Positions 20,161-32,700 of a stretch of 64,000 bases of DNA are shown piece by piece (position 1 is the stretch's first letter; each line of letters begins with the position of its first letter). The position numbers and the translations under genes were made by a program. This DNA is from Ctena decussata. Lineage: Eukaryota; Mollusca; Bivalvia; Lucinida; Lucinidae. The notes beneath the pieces are model-generated. The model made no database searches, was not told where the DNA came from, and saw only the letters and a program-made list of their open reading frames with translations. The DNA lies in assembly GCA_963989385.1 (NCBI GenBank), contig OZ022501.1, forward strand, positions 25,118,602-25,182,601, written 5' to 3'.

Positions 20161-21227
20161 TATCACAACATAAGAAACGTGATAATTTCGGACCTATCAA
20201 AATACTGTTTGTACACTTAGAATAAAAGGACATGAGAAAGAAAATGCACTGACAGTACCTCAAAAACACAATTTTAAGCGAAAACTTCTGGAAAAATAAT
20301 TTTTTGACAGATTGGCTCTCGGCTTGGAATTTCGATTTTATACAGAAACGAGAACCACGCATACGGAAAATACCGATTACAATTATATTTCTCCGGGTAT
20401 TTCCGTAAGATATGCTGGAATAGAATAGAATTTAATATCGCCCGATATTGGCCACTGAGTAACATGGTGTACAACTACGGACAACAAACGAAATATATGA
20501 GTAGATTAAATAAAATGTGACTATCCTACACCATAATGAACAACAAAGGTACCTGGAGAAAGTATCTAGCCCAAGACACGTCTACAGAGGCATCTCAACT
20601 GAATCCTCATGCAATCAGTGTTGCAGCGCTCTGACCCACTGTGAATGATAACATATACAAAACATTATAGTCTTCATGAGGCACGACAACTCCCTTAAAT
20701 CAAAAACTACAAATAAGCAGCTTCATCATTTAGGGGAATATGATATTATCTGCGGACAGCCCTCCAGTCACAGGAGAATAGTCTGCACTGCATGCAAGAT
20801 AACTATCTGCTATCAAGCAGGCCGTCCTTCTCATAAATTCAAGTGTTTGATACATCCACATAATATGATATCATGCACTTCTCTAACTTCTACTGACTCA
20901 ATATGCATGCTATAAAAAAGAGACGAATCTCTGATAAAGTCTAAACCACTCTATTCCAGTATTGCCCACACACTGTTTTCCTGCTTTGTAAAAGGAAAGG
21001 CTTACACTGACTGTAAACATAGTTTCTGGTGTTACAAGATTTTTACGCACATTTCTTCTTCTTCTTCCAGATAAAAAGCTGGGGTCTTCATAGACCGTAA
21101 TTAGCTCTTCGGGGCAAAGTAGTGTGATGGCTTCAGCACGCCCCAAAGACTATGTACAGGTTGATTAAAATAAAAGGCTGATTAAAACTATGTACAGTGA
21201 CTTCTTTAATGCCAGTAATGGAGCCGG

Positions 21228-21365
21228 TCACACCCGGAGGGAGGACCTGAATTTTTCCAGGGAGGTTGCAGACACAACTCTGAATGATAGTTTGTTCCAT
21301 TCCCTGACTGTCCTTGGAAAGAAGGAGTTAGAGTAGGCTGAGGCGCTGATTCTCTCTTGGAAGAA
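21228..21365 (-). pseudogene. relic of a LINE reverse-transcriptase C-terminus
   Basis: The minus strand reads FFQERISASAYSNSFFPRTV then REWNKLSFRVV and SLEKFRSSL. This resembles the SFFPRTIPAWNRLP-type end of CR1/Jockey ORF2 proteins such as the one at 30 kb. Upstream coding sequence is gone; a G/C homopolymer (21374-21388) sits at the break. It is too short to assign to a clade. Confidence 0.65.
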
Positions 21366-21544
21366 CTTTACTGCCCCCCCCCCCCCCCGCCCCCCGGTGT
21401 GGCTGTCACTAGGGCTCAGGTATCTATTGGCAGCTATGTACAGTGCCATTTATATACAGTGTGAAGTATTTTGATAGGCTGGGCTGCCCTCATCTTTGTT
21501 TGATCGCAGCAATTTATTTTGATTCCACCCCTCCTCCCAACCCC

Positions 21545-21545
<1 letters not shown>

Positions 21546-21588
<43 letters not shown>
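21546..21588. repeat. (CA)n microsatellite
   Basis: About 21 uninterrupted CA units. Explains the open frame with His-Thr repeats across it. Confidence 0.95.
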
Positions 21589-21590
<2 letters not shown>

Positions 21591-21929
21591 CCTCCTCTTT
21601 CTGTGCTTTCTTTCTTTTTATTTTTTAATTCTTTATTTATATTTGAAATTCTGCTGAGCGTTCTAAGGCAGTTGTTCTAATTTTGGGCATTGTGGGTATT
21701 GATGTATTGAGGTACATGTATGCCATTTTATTTAGAGTATGAATATCACTAATATAATTCTGAACGAGGTGCGTCAAGCTACAATGACATAAAAAGCTAA
21801 AATTAGACGTTTAATGTCCTGCATTTAGATTTTATGTAATCAGACAATATTGGAGCCTTGGGTGAAGATAAAGCCTGTATAATTAATACCCCCACTTCTT
21901 CCTCTTCCACCTTCCAGTAGCTTTTAAAA

Positions 21930-23200
21930 GTAAGGTGATAGAGGCTACATTTTCCAACCGATCTTCTTGAAATTTATATGCAGTATTGATATTCATAAGA
22001 TCTTGAACAAGTTTGAATTTGAGCAAGAATTGGCTCTTCGCTACAGTTACGCCCCCTTGAAATTTCCATTGACTTGCACTAGGAAAAGGCTTTTGTACAT
22101 GCTAGAAAATATCCTTTTTAAAAGCATCTTGTTGAAACTTAATATTACTGCTATTAATGAAACCAGAGACCAGTATGAGTTTTAACCCTATGGGATTTTT
22201 AACAGAGTTATGGTCCCTGGCACATATAGCAAAAAGCTTGTTAATGCAATAGAAGCTACGGTTTGTGAGTGGCTCTTCTTGAAACTTATACAATGAAGAA
22301 ACAACTTTTGCAATGCTCGGAAGTCATGATCATAAAATTATTATTATATCACTAACATTATGGTATGAATTTTAGCACTAGCACTATTGGAACGTAAGTT
22401 ATGATCCTTTGAATTATATTGCAAAAATGTTGTCTATGAGATCGAAGATATAATTTTCGAAATATCTCTTCAGTTCTACACAACACTGATATGCACAAGA
22501 CCTCAGACAAATCTGAATTAATATGACAGTTTGGGCAGTTCATTACGGAGTTAAGGAAGTTTTGGAACATTGACTTGCTCCGAGAGGAAGTTGTTGGCTA
22601 AAAGCTATATACTTGTTCAAGGCATCTTGTTGAATCTCTGCAGTATTATTAACAAGAATGATTGAGATAGCAAACAGTTGCGAATATCAGCTCTAACAGA
22701 CTGTTTAGTGCAGTTATGACTCCTTGTTAATAATGCCAAAATGCTTTTCATGACAATAGTTGCTACATTACAGAATGGAACCTTTACGATACTTATGCAT
22801 AATATTGATATGCGTTTGGCTTCAGGCAAGTTCCCATTTGAGAAAAATCAGACAATCTACAACAGAATTATGGCCCCTGAAACTCCCATTGACTAATGAG
22901 AAAAACTTAAGCCCAAGGGTTTGAAGACAGCCTGTATCTAAGCTTCAGTGAGCCTGAGACCATTTAAACTTCATCAGTATATTATCGAACCACTCCAAGT
23001 TACTTGCGAAAAACTAGGTTATGCTGATCTACTGTCTAATTTTCAGGTCAGTTCTGTGTATCTCAACTTCCATTAGCATGAGGTGTTTAGACTTTATCAG
23101 TGCAAGAATAAAACCACCCAAGGTCATCTCCACCAAAACTAGGTCACAGTGACCTACTTTCATGAAAATGGATACCATATAAAATGTTCAAGATCATCCT
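21930..23200. repeat. old, degenerate ~310-bp tandem repeats
   Basis: Recurring TTCTTGAAACTTATA (21966, 22276), GAGTTATGGTCCCTGG (22207) and GAATTATGGCCCCTG (22864) mark decayed units of a tandem-core element. The last part (23060-23160) has CCAAAACTAGGTCACAGTGA, shared with 33990-34030. No gene seen. Confidence 0.45.
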
Positions 23201-23393
23201 TGATCTGTCCTATTCTATCTCATAACCTTGCAAGATCTTTGGGAACCACAGATGATTTAGCAACAATATCTCTCACCTGATCCTTTTTCAGCCGCCCTAG
23301 GCAAAATCCACCCGTGTCTATTCTTTAATGTTGTTTTCCCGCCTCTTCTTCTGTCTGCCTCATCTCTTTCCTTTGGGACCAGAAGACCTTAAT

Positions 23394-23960
23394 TATACCC
23401 CCAGTATTTGAAGTATATAGGGGGTATATAGTTTTTGTCTTTTCCGTTGATATATGTTTGTGCGTGTGCATGTGTAATTTTTTTCTGTACCAGTATAGCT
23501 AGGATTTTGAAATTTGGTACAGACGTTGGGTATGACTGATGAATTGTGTAAGAGAGAATCCGCCGCCTCCTGCTTATCATTCCCTTTGTCCATTTTTTTT
23601 CTTTCTCTCCAATTAATTTTTTGTCAAAGAATTCTCAGGAACCACTACAGCTAGGATTTTGAAATTTGTTACAATCGTTGAGTATGACTAGCTGTATTGT
23701 GTAAGAGAGAATAAGCCTCCACCTGCTTGTCATTCCCTTTATCTATTTTTTCTTTCTCTCTTATAAAATTTTTGTCACAGATTTCTCGGCTCCTATGAAA
23801 GCCACGGGCAGTCTTCAGATTTTGTATACGTCTTGAGAATGGTCAAGAACCAAGATACTGAGATTTATTTTGGCATTTCCTTCATTTTCATCTCTCACCC
23901 TAATGTAATAAATCGGAAAATTTGTGGCAAAGATTTCTCAGATTTCTATGTCACTAGGTT
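23394..23960 (-). repeat. degenerate tandem-core element, minus orientation
   Basis: It begins with TATACCCCCAGTATTTGAAG and a TATAGGGGGTATA inverted end like the terminus at 63840. Three ~180-bp units follow (TAGGATTTTGAAATTTG; GTAAGAGAGAAT; CATTCCCTTT). Right end vague. Confidence 0.5.
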
Positions 23961-23983
23961 TACGTTTAGGTTGAAACTGATTA

Positions 23984-24951
23984 CAGTCAAACCTGTCTTA
24001 AGGGGTCACCCAAGGGAAGCCCAAAAATTGGCTGCTTAAGGTGGTGATTTATGGTAAATGTAAAAATCTGCATAAAACCATAAAAAAGTAACGTATCTCC
24101 CTGAAAGTTAGCAGACTTCTTATTTTTGTTGCTCTTTACAGTTTAGAATACAAAATAGACGTACATGCTGCTTAAAAAAGTGTTTTTATAAGGAAAGATC
24201 AAAGGGTAATTTTCTGCGAATAAATCTGAAAAAATAATATCGCTATTGAAAATTTACATAGTGCTGAAGGTGCATTATTGCATAATGAAGAGCGTCCTAG
24301 CAATTATTTATTCCAACTCTTTCTCAAATTGTAATGTAGACCAGATGAAAACGGTAGCTTTTTCTCAAATGTTCAACATGTACAAAGTAAATGTACAATG
24401 GATGCATTTATCAAATATAGGGTAGGCAAGCATACCTATGTTAACACCAACCATATAAACAATACATTACTGACATGATCAGTGGTGTGTAGATGAAATT
24501 GTTCAACCTTGTTAAAATAGTATCACCTGTCTCACCTGTGTGTTTTGACAAAAAAATTTGGACACAGACTGCATCTTTTTTCATCTGCTCAGCCTGATAA
24601 TGTGTGAAAGAGTTTGAAAAAATAATTGCTAGGACGCTCTCCATTATGCTACAAGGTACTCTAAGCACTAACTATATTTTCAATAATGATATTATTTTTT
24701 CAGATTTATTCGCAGAAAATTACCCTTTGATCTTCTCTTATAAAAACACTTTTTAACATTAACAAATGCTGCATTTTGGGATTCTAAATTATGAGAAACA
24801 ACATAAAGAAGGCATCTGCTAAGTTTTGGAAAGATCAATGTTATTTTGAGTATTTTATGCAGATTTTTGTCTTTGTCCCAAATCAGTGATTATCACCACC
24901 TTAAGACAGGTGACCCCTTAATAGAGGTGACCACATAAGCAGGTTTGACTG
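23984..24951. mobile_element. 968-bp foldback with CAGTCAAACCTG ends and TA duplication
   Basis: Starts CAGTCAAACCTGTCTTAAGG and ends with AAGCAGGTTTGACTG, flanked by TA at both sides (23982-23983, 24952-24953), as in Tc1/mariner-type insertions. The arms are long: CTATTGAAAATTTACATAGTGC, GAGCGTCCTAGCAATTATTT and AAAGATCAAAGGGTAATTTT recur inverted in the right half. No transposase frame. A 176-bp relative is at 6358-6533. Confidence 0.85.
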
Positions 24952-24954
24952 TAG

Positions 24955-25950
24955 TTGACACCCTGATGCTGCTCTGACTAAGCTCAATTTTATGAAAATT
25001 TGTGTTGAAATTTTGTCAAATTTGTGTTGAAATTTTGTGCTAATTTTGTGTATACTTTCGCCTGTTGCAAATTTTTAATGGAATCTTTTATAGGCCTTTC
25101 ACTGGGTTTGTTATGGATTGTCCATATGTCTGTCTGTTAAATTTGCTTTAAAGTTTTATATTGTATGCAATGGCCTAGGTGTTTACTAGAGCCCCTGCTC
25201 ATATGCTCTTGCTGAGATGTTTTCTGTGCTTGGTACTACTAGATTATGTGGACCATTGTAAAAAGGGATAGGCCAGAGATGACTGTAATACAAGTGTTTC
25301 GCTTACCGTTAGATCCTGTACCATGTTATATTGTACTTTTCTTTTAATTATGTAATTTACATTGAATAAATATTGTTTAAACCAAGGGAAAGGCCGAATC
25401 ACCTTCAGGTTGGTCTTTTGAGTCAGGTTGTTTATATTATGGGCAGTGGGCAATGACTTGTTGGGAGGAAATAAAGCTGCACTGGCTTGTGCAGTCAGGC
25501 TGAGACAGCTGCACACATAAAGGTACATTGCATTTGAAACTTGTCACAGTTCCCATTGTTTGTATCTCAGCTTCCATAAAAACTTTTATCAGTTCATTTA
25601 TCAATGCAGTCTGCATTAAATCTGACGTCATCGGAACATCATAACGTGACGTTATTCAGACTGCGTGCTATTTAATTTGATTTTCGCGCACTGGTTAAGC
25701 AATTAAAAAATCTTCCCACCAGTATTATCTAGTTATTCTTGAGTGCTTGATATTTTTCTGCAATTGTTCGCACCGCAGATTTAACAACATTTAATATTGG
25801 TTAAAATGTTTAACAAATAGAAAAGAATAATAATAAATAAATAGAAAATAAAATAAATAAAAAACTATCTCCCAATTTAATCGCAACGTTCTCCCTTCCT
25901 CGAAACGATCAAATCAAATCAGAAACAGTTGCAGAATTAAATAAGTTTGT
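24955..25950. other. no gene or clear repeat seen
   Basis: Mostly unique AT-rich sequence between a foldback element and a SINE fragment. A direct repeat AATTTGTGTTGAAATTTTG lies near 24998-25040. The minus-strand frame at 25528-25244 has no recognisable domain. Confidence 0.4.
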
Positions 25951-25953
25951 TGG

Positions 25954-26105
25954 CGGGTTGTATGGGGCTTAACGGCTCTTTGAGACCGTATTGCAGTCTA
26001 TATCGAGCAAGCACAGTTGGTCCTTGCCCTACTCTTATCCAAATGTGTAGGACGCCCCGGCACTGAAAGTTACCCAGCACCATCGCCTGACTCGACCACC
26101 CCTAA
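25954..26105 (-). mobile_element. SINE-like retroposon fragment (44-kb family)
   Basis: GGGGCTTAACGGCTCTTTGA, GCAGTCTATATCGAGC and CCTTGCCCTACTCTTATCC match the 44031-44264 element. The right end GCACCATCGCCTGACTCGAC corresponds to its 5' end. Confidence 0.7.
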
Positions 26106-26428
26106 AATAAATAAATAAACATTCAGGTGAATGGGTACACCTTCAGGGGAAGCAACATAAACATCCCCAATCAGCCTGTCGCCACTCCGAACCGGGACCA
26201 ACTCCCAAAGGAAAGAGCGAAAAACAAAAACTGCTTTACTCTAAAGGCCCCTTCCAAAAGGGCCGTGCCAGCCGTGGAAAAAAAGGAAGTCATAAAAGTT
26301 GCCTCCCCTGCTAGTGATCACTCGGTTCTATTTAGGACGTCACAGATTTACGTCATATGAATTAGGTGATCTAAACGACAGCATACCAGTAATTTATTTA
26401 CGGTTTTAAGCAGAAGATCTAGATCTTT

Positions 26429-26600
26429 TTTAGCTCGCCTGTACGAATGTACAGGAGGAGCTATTGCACTACCCCGGCGGCGGCGACGGCGTCGGCGTTA
26501 GCAAAATGTTAAAGTTTTACGTTAAAGTTTTTTATGTGATGGGCAAGGCGCTGTCAGGCGAGCTATCCTGTACCGCGGACAGGTCCTGTTTTTCTTTTTT
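26429..26600 (+). mobile_element. short hairpin-ended element, partner of 49495-49652
   Basis: TTTAGCTCGCCTGTACGAAT then the GTACAGG hairpin arm, GGCGGCGGCGACGGCGTCGG, GTTAAAGTTTTACGTTAAAG and GGGCAAGGCGCTGTCAGGCG. It is complementary in order to the 49.5-kb unit. The open frame across it is incidental. Confidence 0.6.
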
Positions 26601-26986
26601 CTTTTCATGGAGAGGGCAAAATATACCAGAAATACACACTGTAAATGGTAAATGATTCATCAGCAAATCTCGTTTTCATTCTTTTCATCGTCAAACCTGG
26701 CTTGGATTAATTTTTCATATTTTTTCTATCATCGGATGCGGACTCTGAAATTGGAGGCTAGGGCTTGGCCTGCATGCTATACTTTAATAAAAGCACTGAC
26801 AACAGAATAAATTTACCAAAACATTTTATCTCGGGATAAGTAGACAAGTCCATTGTCTTCTTCATGGGTAGGCCCGACCCCTGGTTTGGAAACTTGTTTC
26901 GGAAGAAAGAACGAATATCTAGGGAATGTGACGATGCTATAGCAAACACTTTGGTGTGTACCATGATTTATTTTTATAAATAATAT

Positions 26987-27297
26987 TAGCCGCGATACGA
27001 GAAAACCAACAAAGTGGTTGTGCGCCCAGCGTAGACTCAGATCAGCCTGGGCATCCGCCAAGACTGATCAGAGTCTTTGCTAAGCGCTTAAAGGGTAACT
27101 AAGGGTCTAAGCTACCTCCATACGGACAGCGAATACTCTGATACCCAGGCTGATCTGAGTCTGTGCTGGACGCACAACCATGGACAGTGAAGACTGTGAT
27201 CAGACTTGGCGGATACCCATGCTGATCTGAGACTGCGCGGGGCGCACAACCACTTTATTGTTTTTTTTTGTTGTTGTTGTTTTCGTGTCGCGACTCA
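26987..27297. mobile_element. palindromic MITE, GAGCCGCGACA family (copy 3, lengthened)
   Basis: TAGCCGCGATACGAGAAAAC to GTGTCGCGACTCA. It is about 70 bp longer than its relatives because a partial arm (GGACAGTGAAGACTGTGATC) is repeated near the right end. Confidence 0.8.
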
Positions 27298-27557
27298 TAT
27301 GTTCTTGTAATCAGAAGTATTCAAATGTATTATTCCCCTTGTCTCTTGATGAAATTGTCGGTACAAATTGTATTTTCGCGCCGCGAGTCATTGGATATAG
27401 ATAGCACATGATTTCTTTTTCTTATCCCATAAGATCTTTCAATACCAACCAGAACCGACTGGTGAGTCGCTTCAACATCGCCAAATGATTCTCAAGAGGG
27501 CACAACATACGTTTTACAGAAGAAAAAAATCAGCCGAAAATGCAGTAGTTTATTTTC

Positions 27558-27583
27558 TTTTTTTTTTTTTTTTTTTTTTTTTT
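27558..27583. repeat. T26 homopolymer
   Basis: Uninterrupted T run after TTTATTTTC; explains a poly-Phe open frame. Confidence 0.9.
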
Positions 27584-27589
27584 GAATCT

Positions 27590-28075
27590 AGAAAAACTCA
27601 CATGTACATCTTCAATATGCTTGTGACAAATACGTCGAAACTCATGGCCATTATTTGTCAAGAATTAATTTTTCGTCTGCAAAAAGTCACATGCACATCT
27701 TCATCGCAATTTGCTTGTAAGATCAGGGCATCGTTTCAAATGTATTGGCTCAAACTGGGGGAGCGGTTGATTACACAAAGTTGCTACCCAATATTTAGGC
27801 CTAACCTCAAAATTGTCTAAGTCGAAAACGCCGTAAGTTTGTAAACCTTATTTTTTAAATCCCAATAACGTCACATGTACATCTTCAATATGCTTGTAAC
27901 ATCTCTGCAAAGTTTCAAATGATTGCTTGAAAACTGTGGGAGGAGTCGATTATACAAATATTTTATGCGTGAGGGCAAGACTGACGAACGGACCGAACGG
28001 ACGAACCGAACGGACAGGGGCAAAACATAATCCCCCCCCCCCCCCCACCCCCTGACTATCGTCACGGGGGGGCCT
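27590..28075 (+). mobile_element. tandem-core element with ACGG-type run
   Basis: Two units sharing TCACATGTACATCTTCAATA and GCTTGTAA, then GACGAACGGACCGAACGGAC, GGGGCAAAACATAATCCC and a C15 run pairing with the GGGGGGGCC end. Open frames here are driven by the homopolymers. Confidence 0.55.
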
Positions 28076-28639
28076 AATAAAGTTTATGAAGTTATATAAG
28101 CTATTTTGATTGCCAACCAAGAAAATTTGCAACATTTTTTGTCAGAAACCGAGTCTCATTTTATTAGTTTAAAACTGGCCAAATACGGTTGTTTAAAAGG
28201 ATGAAACTCTTATGAAAACCTTTCAGAGATAACTTACAGTAAAATATTCCATGAATTTATACCATTTTGGTGGCTTTCCGAACAACTTCAGTATTTTATC
28301 TTTCGCAGGGAAGTACAACTTTTCCTTTGTACTTTCTCGTGTTCCTGTGCACTGTCTACTGTGACAAATTTTACCCGTGCGAAACGCATGCACAAATGCT
28401 GGTTGTGTACCTTTTTTTTGTACGGCAAATTATGTGGCAAACTGCTTAATTTCTGTTGTGTCTTGTTTAATATCTACTGCCTACTGAAAATAGTTTTTTC
28501 GAGCATACACCATGCGTGCACACATCAAGCTTTAGCTCAAACTCTGGCCATGTGCGCAAAGTCAATGTGGAAGTTGAAAGAAAACAGTAGACTGGAAGCA
28601 GTATACAGCAATAGTTTATGGGCAAGCACACAAAACGGT

Positions 28640-29765
28640 ATATACCCCGCAGGCAAACAACGTTGAATCAATATTGATTCAACGTCGGTTCAGCTTCATG
28701 ACGTTGACTCAACGTTGATTCAGTGTTGATCGAACGTTGTGTGCCCAATATGTAGGCTCCAAGAATGGGAATGTCATGCACAGAAAGGGGTACATGCTTG
28801 CACGCACCGTTGATTCAACGTTGTAAGACGGATGTGTAGGCTCCCAAAATGGGAATATCATGCATACAAATAGGAACACAACGCTGGTTCAACGTTGTGT
28901 ATCCGAGACGTAAGCTCCCAAAGGCATACAAAGGGGTTACATACCCACCGTTTAATCAACTGTGTGTGTCTGATATGTAGGCTTCCAGAATGGGGTGTCA
29001 TGAATATGAATGGTCACATTTCCTGCTGAACAGACAACCTTAATTCACCGTTGTGTGTCCGATGGTTAGGTCCGAGAATGGGAATGTCATCCGATGTACA
29101 TCATGCAGGCACACGACACTTGTTCAACGTTGTCTGCCCGATGTGCAAGCTCCCAACACGGGTATGTCATGCATGCAAAGAGATATACACTGTAGGCACG
29201 CAACGTTGAGTGATCGTTCAGTGTCCGATGTGGAAGATCGCAGAATGGGGATGTCATGTATATAAAGGGGCACATACCCTGCAGGCACACAGCGTTGAAT
29301 CAACGTTGTGTGTATGATGTGTAGGGTCAAAGAATGGGAATGTCATACAAAGGGTACATATCCTACAAGCACTCGACGTTGATTGAAGGTTGGGTGCCCG
29401 ATATGAAGGCACCCCAAATTGGGATCGTATGCATACAGGGGTCCGTACACTGTAGGCACACTACATTGATTCAACATTGTGTCCCATGTTCGGGCTCCTA
29501 GAATCGGAATGTCATCTTACAAAGGAGACATGTCCTGCAATTACGATGAACAACGTTGTGTGTCCGATGTGAAGGCTCCCAGACTGAAAGTGCCATGCAT
29601 ACAATGAGATAGGCTACATACCCTGCAGGCACACGACGTTGATTCATCGTTGTGTGCCCTATGTGTAGGATCCAGGTATGGGAATGTCAAGCATACAAAG
29701 AGGTGCTTATCCTGCAGGCACACAACTCAGGCTCAACGTTTTAAGCTCGATGTGAAGGCTCTCAT
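28640..29765. repeat. ~85-bp tandem satellite with palindromic CAACGTTG core, left part
   Basis: About 13 diverged monomers at 66-95 bp spacing. Each has GTAGGCTCCCAGAATGGGAA, then CATGCATACAAAGG, then GCAGGCACACAACGTTG and a TGTGTGCCCGATG-like end. The core is self-complementary. A first, longer palindromic unit (28655-28745) matches dispersed single copies at 6986 and 18686. The array is interrupted by the LINE. Confidence 0.85.
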
Positions 29766-32700
29766 ATCCATGTCTACATCTACATCTGGACATTAAACTG
29801 TCAAACTTGACAATACTTTAATGGTGCGCAAGAAAGAGTAAAATAGAGAAATAGCAAAGCATAGAAAAAAGAAACGGTCTAGGCTGTAAGAGCTGCATAG
29901 TAAAGATAACAAGATAGAAGGAAGAAAAGTTTTACCCAGCTATTTTTCGTCCATCCGAGCACTTGACCAATCCGGCTTCCGTGGCGGTACCAGGACACTA
30001 AGTCCAGCCGACACAGCTCAACACTCATCATTTGGATTTACTTCATAGCTGGGTTGGAAAGCCCCCAATTAGAAGGGTAGGTTAGACAGCTCCCTCTTGA
30101 AGAATGCCAAGGAGGGAGCCTCAGCCACTGTGGCTGGAAGTCTGTTCCATGCTGGTATGGTTCTTGGAAAAAAGCTGTACTTGAAGCAGTCTGTGGATGT
30201 AGAGTACTGCTGAAACTTCAGGGAATGAGCTGCTCTTGTCCTGGTACTGCCTGGTGTTAAATAGCTGGAGGATGGGATGGCAATAAGGTCATGCACGATT
30301 TTGTAGAAGACAATCAGTTGCAGCTTGCTTCGCCTGGCCTCGTGAGTTTCCCAGCCAAGGTGCTGTAACATGTCTGTAACACTACTGGTGTTCCTGTATC
30401 TGTTGGTTACAAAACGTGCCGCCCTTCGCTGTACCATTTCTACTTGGTACTTCTGGTCCTGTTGATAAGGGTTCCAAATGGTACAGCAATAGTCAAGGTT
30501 TGACCTTACCATGGTAACATATGCCTTGGTCTTGGTTTCTTCACTGGCATGCCGTAGATTGCGACGAAGGAAACCGAGCATGCTATTTGCCTTCTTTGTG
30601 ACTCGGCTGATATGTTGGTTCCAAGCTAAGTTTGACTGCAAGTCCACTCCCAAATATTTAGTGGTTGTGTCTTCTGCCAGAACTGTTCCTTTTAGCTTGT
30701 ATGGGAAGGTCATCGGTGTCTTTGCTCTGGACACTCGTAGGACACTACATTTCTGTGGGTGGAATTCCATTCCCCATCTGTCTTCCCAAGCAGCGAGTTT
30801 ATCTAAATCCTCTTGTAGTAGGGACTGATCACTGCTGGATTTTATCTGTCGGTATAAGATGCAGTCATCCGCGAACAGCCTGGTCTGGGAGTTGATATTT
30901 TCAGGAAGGTCATTTATAAACATTAGGAAGAGTACTGGTCCTAATACTGATCCCTGTGGAACTCCACTTACGACTGGTACTTTCTCAGATGATTGCCCCT
31001 CTACCATGACTTGCTGGGACCTGTTTCCAAGGAAGGATGCAATCCACTGGAATGTCGTGCCCCTGATACCATAATGGTGGACCTTCCTCAGTAGTCGTTG
31101 GTGAGGCACACGGTCAAAGGCCTTGCTGAAATCTAGAATGACCATGTCAGTCTGGATCCTCTTGTTCACAGATGACGCCAGCTCATGATATAGGGTGAGT
31201 ATCTGTGTCTCACAACTTCTCTTGGCTCTGAATCCATGCTGGCAGTCATTCAGGATGTTGTGCTTCTCCAGATGACTCACGGTGTTGCTTACTATGACAT
31301 GTTCCAACAACTTGCAGCACAGGCTAGTAAGTGAGACTGGTCTATAGTTGGCAGCATCATGGCGAGCACCCTTTTTGAAGATAGCTGTGACATTTGCGTG
31401 GCGCCAGTCATCAGGCACGGTACCCTCCTGAAGTGATCTGTTGAAGATAATCGTTAGGACAGGAGCCAGTCTTGAAGCATAATCTTTCAGGAGTCGGGCA
31501 GGTATTGAGTCTGGGCCTGTTGCTTTCCTTGGATTTGTCTTCTCTAGCATCTTCCTAACACCATCCTCTGTCACCTTTATGCCGTCCATCGCTGGAAATG
31601 GAGTACCTGAGGGACTGGGAACCTGATTCTGGTCTTCCTGGGTGAATACTGACGCATACTGTCTATTGAGAATGTTGGCCTTGTCCTTTGGGGTGTTGAA
31701 AAGACGACCTTTGTCTTTTAGAGGTGAAATACCAGTATTGTCTTTCCTTAGCGATTTTATGTAGCTCCAAAAGCGTTTCTGTTTGGAAGGTTTGTCATCA
31801 TCATTTTCCTGGACTTCAATAATGTTGTTGATGTATGAATGGTAGGCTTGTCTTTCTAACTGTTGTGTTTCTGACTTGCATTGCTTATACTTTCTAATAT
31901 CTATTTCATTCTTGCTTTTCTTCATTTTCGTGTAGAGTCTGGCTTTCTTTCTGAGGGCAATTTTTACCTTCTTATCTATCCAGGGCTTCTTTATCTTTCG
32001 TCCACTCAGTGTCTTTGATGGAATGTGTTTGTTCATCAGGGCAGTAATTCGGGATTTGAATATCGACCAAAGATCTTCTGTTGAATCAGATAACATGCCT
32101 GACATATCTTGGTGAAGCTTAATCAAGTCTTCATTCATACTGTCATGGTTGGCCTTATTATAGCAAAACACCGTACGTGGTTGTGTAGGGTTCTTGTGTG
32201 GGCGCAGACTGGCTTCTATGTATACTGCTTCATGATCAGAGATCCCAGGGATGACTTCTGTGTTACTGATAAGCGAGCTGTTGTTGGAGAAAAATAGATC
32301 CAAAATACTTTCTGTATTCTCGGTTATTCTGGTTGGTTGACTGACAAGTTGCTGGAGGAACCTGTCCTGCACGATGCCAATCAGCTGATGGCAAAGAGAA
32401 GGTTTCGGGGCAGATCCGTTCACACTGTTGTCAAGCCAGTTGATATCTCCCAAATTAAAGTCTCCTCCAAGCCAAATATGAGCTCCTTCTGGTATCCGAG
32501 CCAAGCTTGAATCCAACTGGGCAAGGTATTCTGGGTTATCTGCATCTGGGGGGCGATAGAAGGCTCCAACATACAAATGACTGGCCCCTGTAGCTTGTAT
32601 CTGGACCCAGATCTGTTCACAATCACCGTCCACCTTTAGCTCGTCTGGTTCCATACTATGGATACTGTTCCTTACGAGGATGAAGACTCCCCCTCCTTTC

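Noticed and set aside
20910..21146. minus-strand exon with basic RRRR stretch
   Set aside because: A possible donor exists (after ATGTTTACA), but there is no partner exon or domain. It lies near a LINE relic and may be repeat-derived.
27485..27820. 111-codon plus-strand protein
   Set aside because: Spans a T26 run and tandem-core repeat; no domain.
28640..29765. CRISPR-like array
   Set aside because: Regular spacing, but the whole ~85-bp unit is repeated and diverged with no unique spacers, and the genome is eukaryotic.
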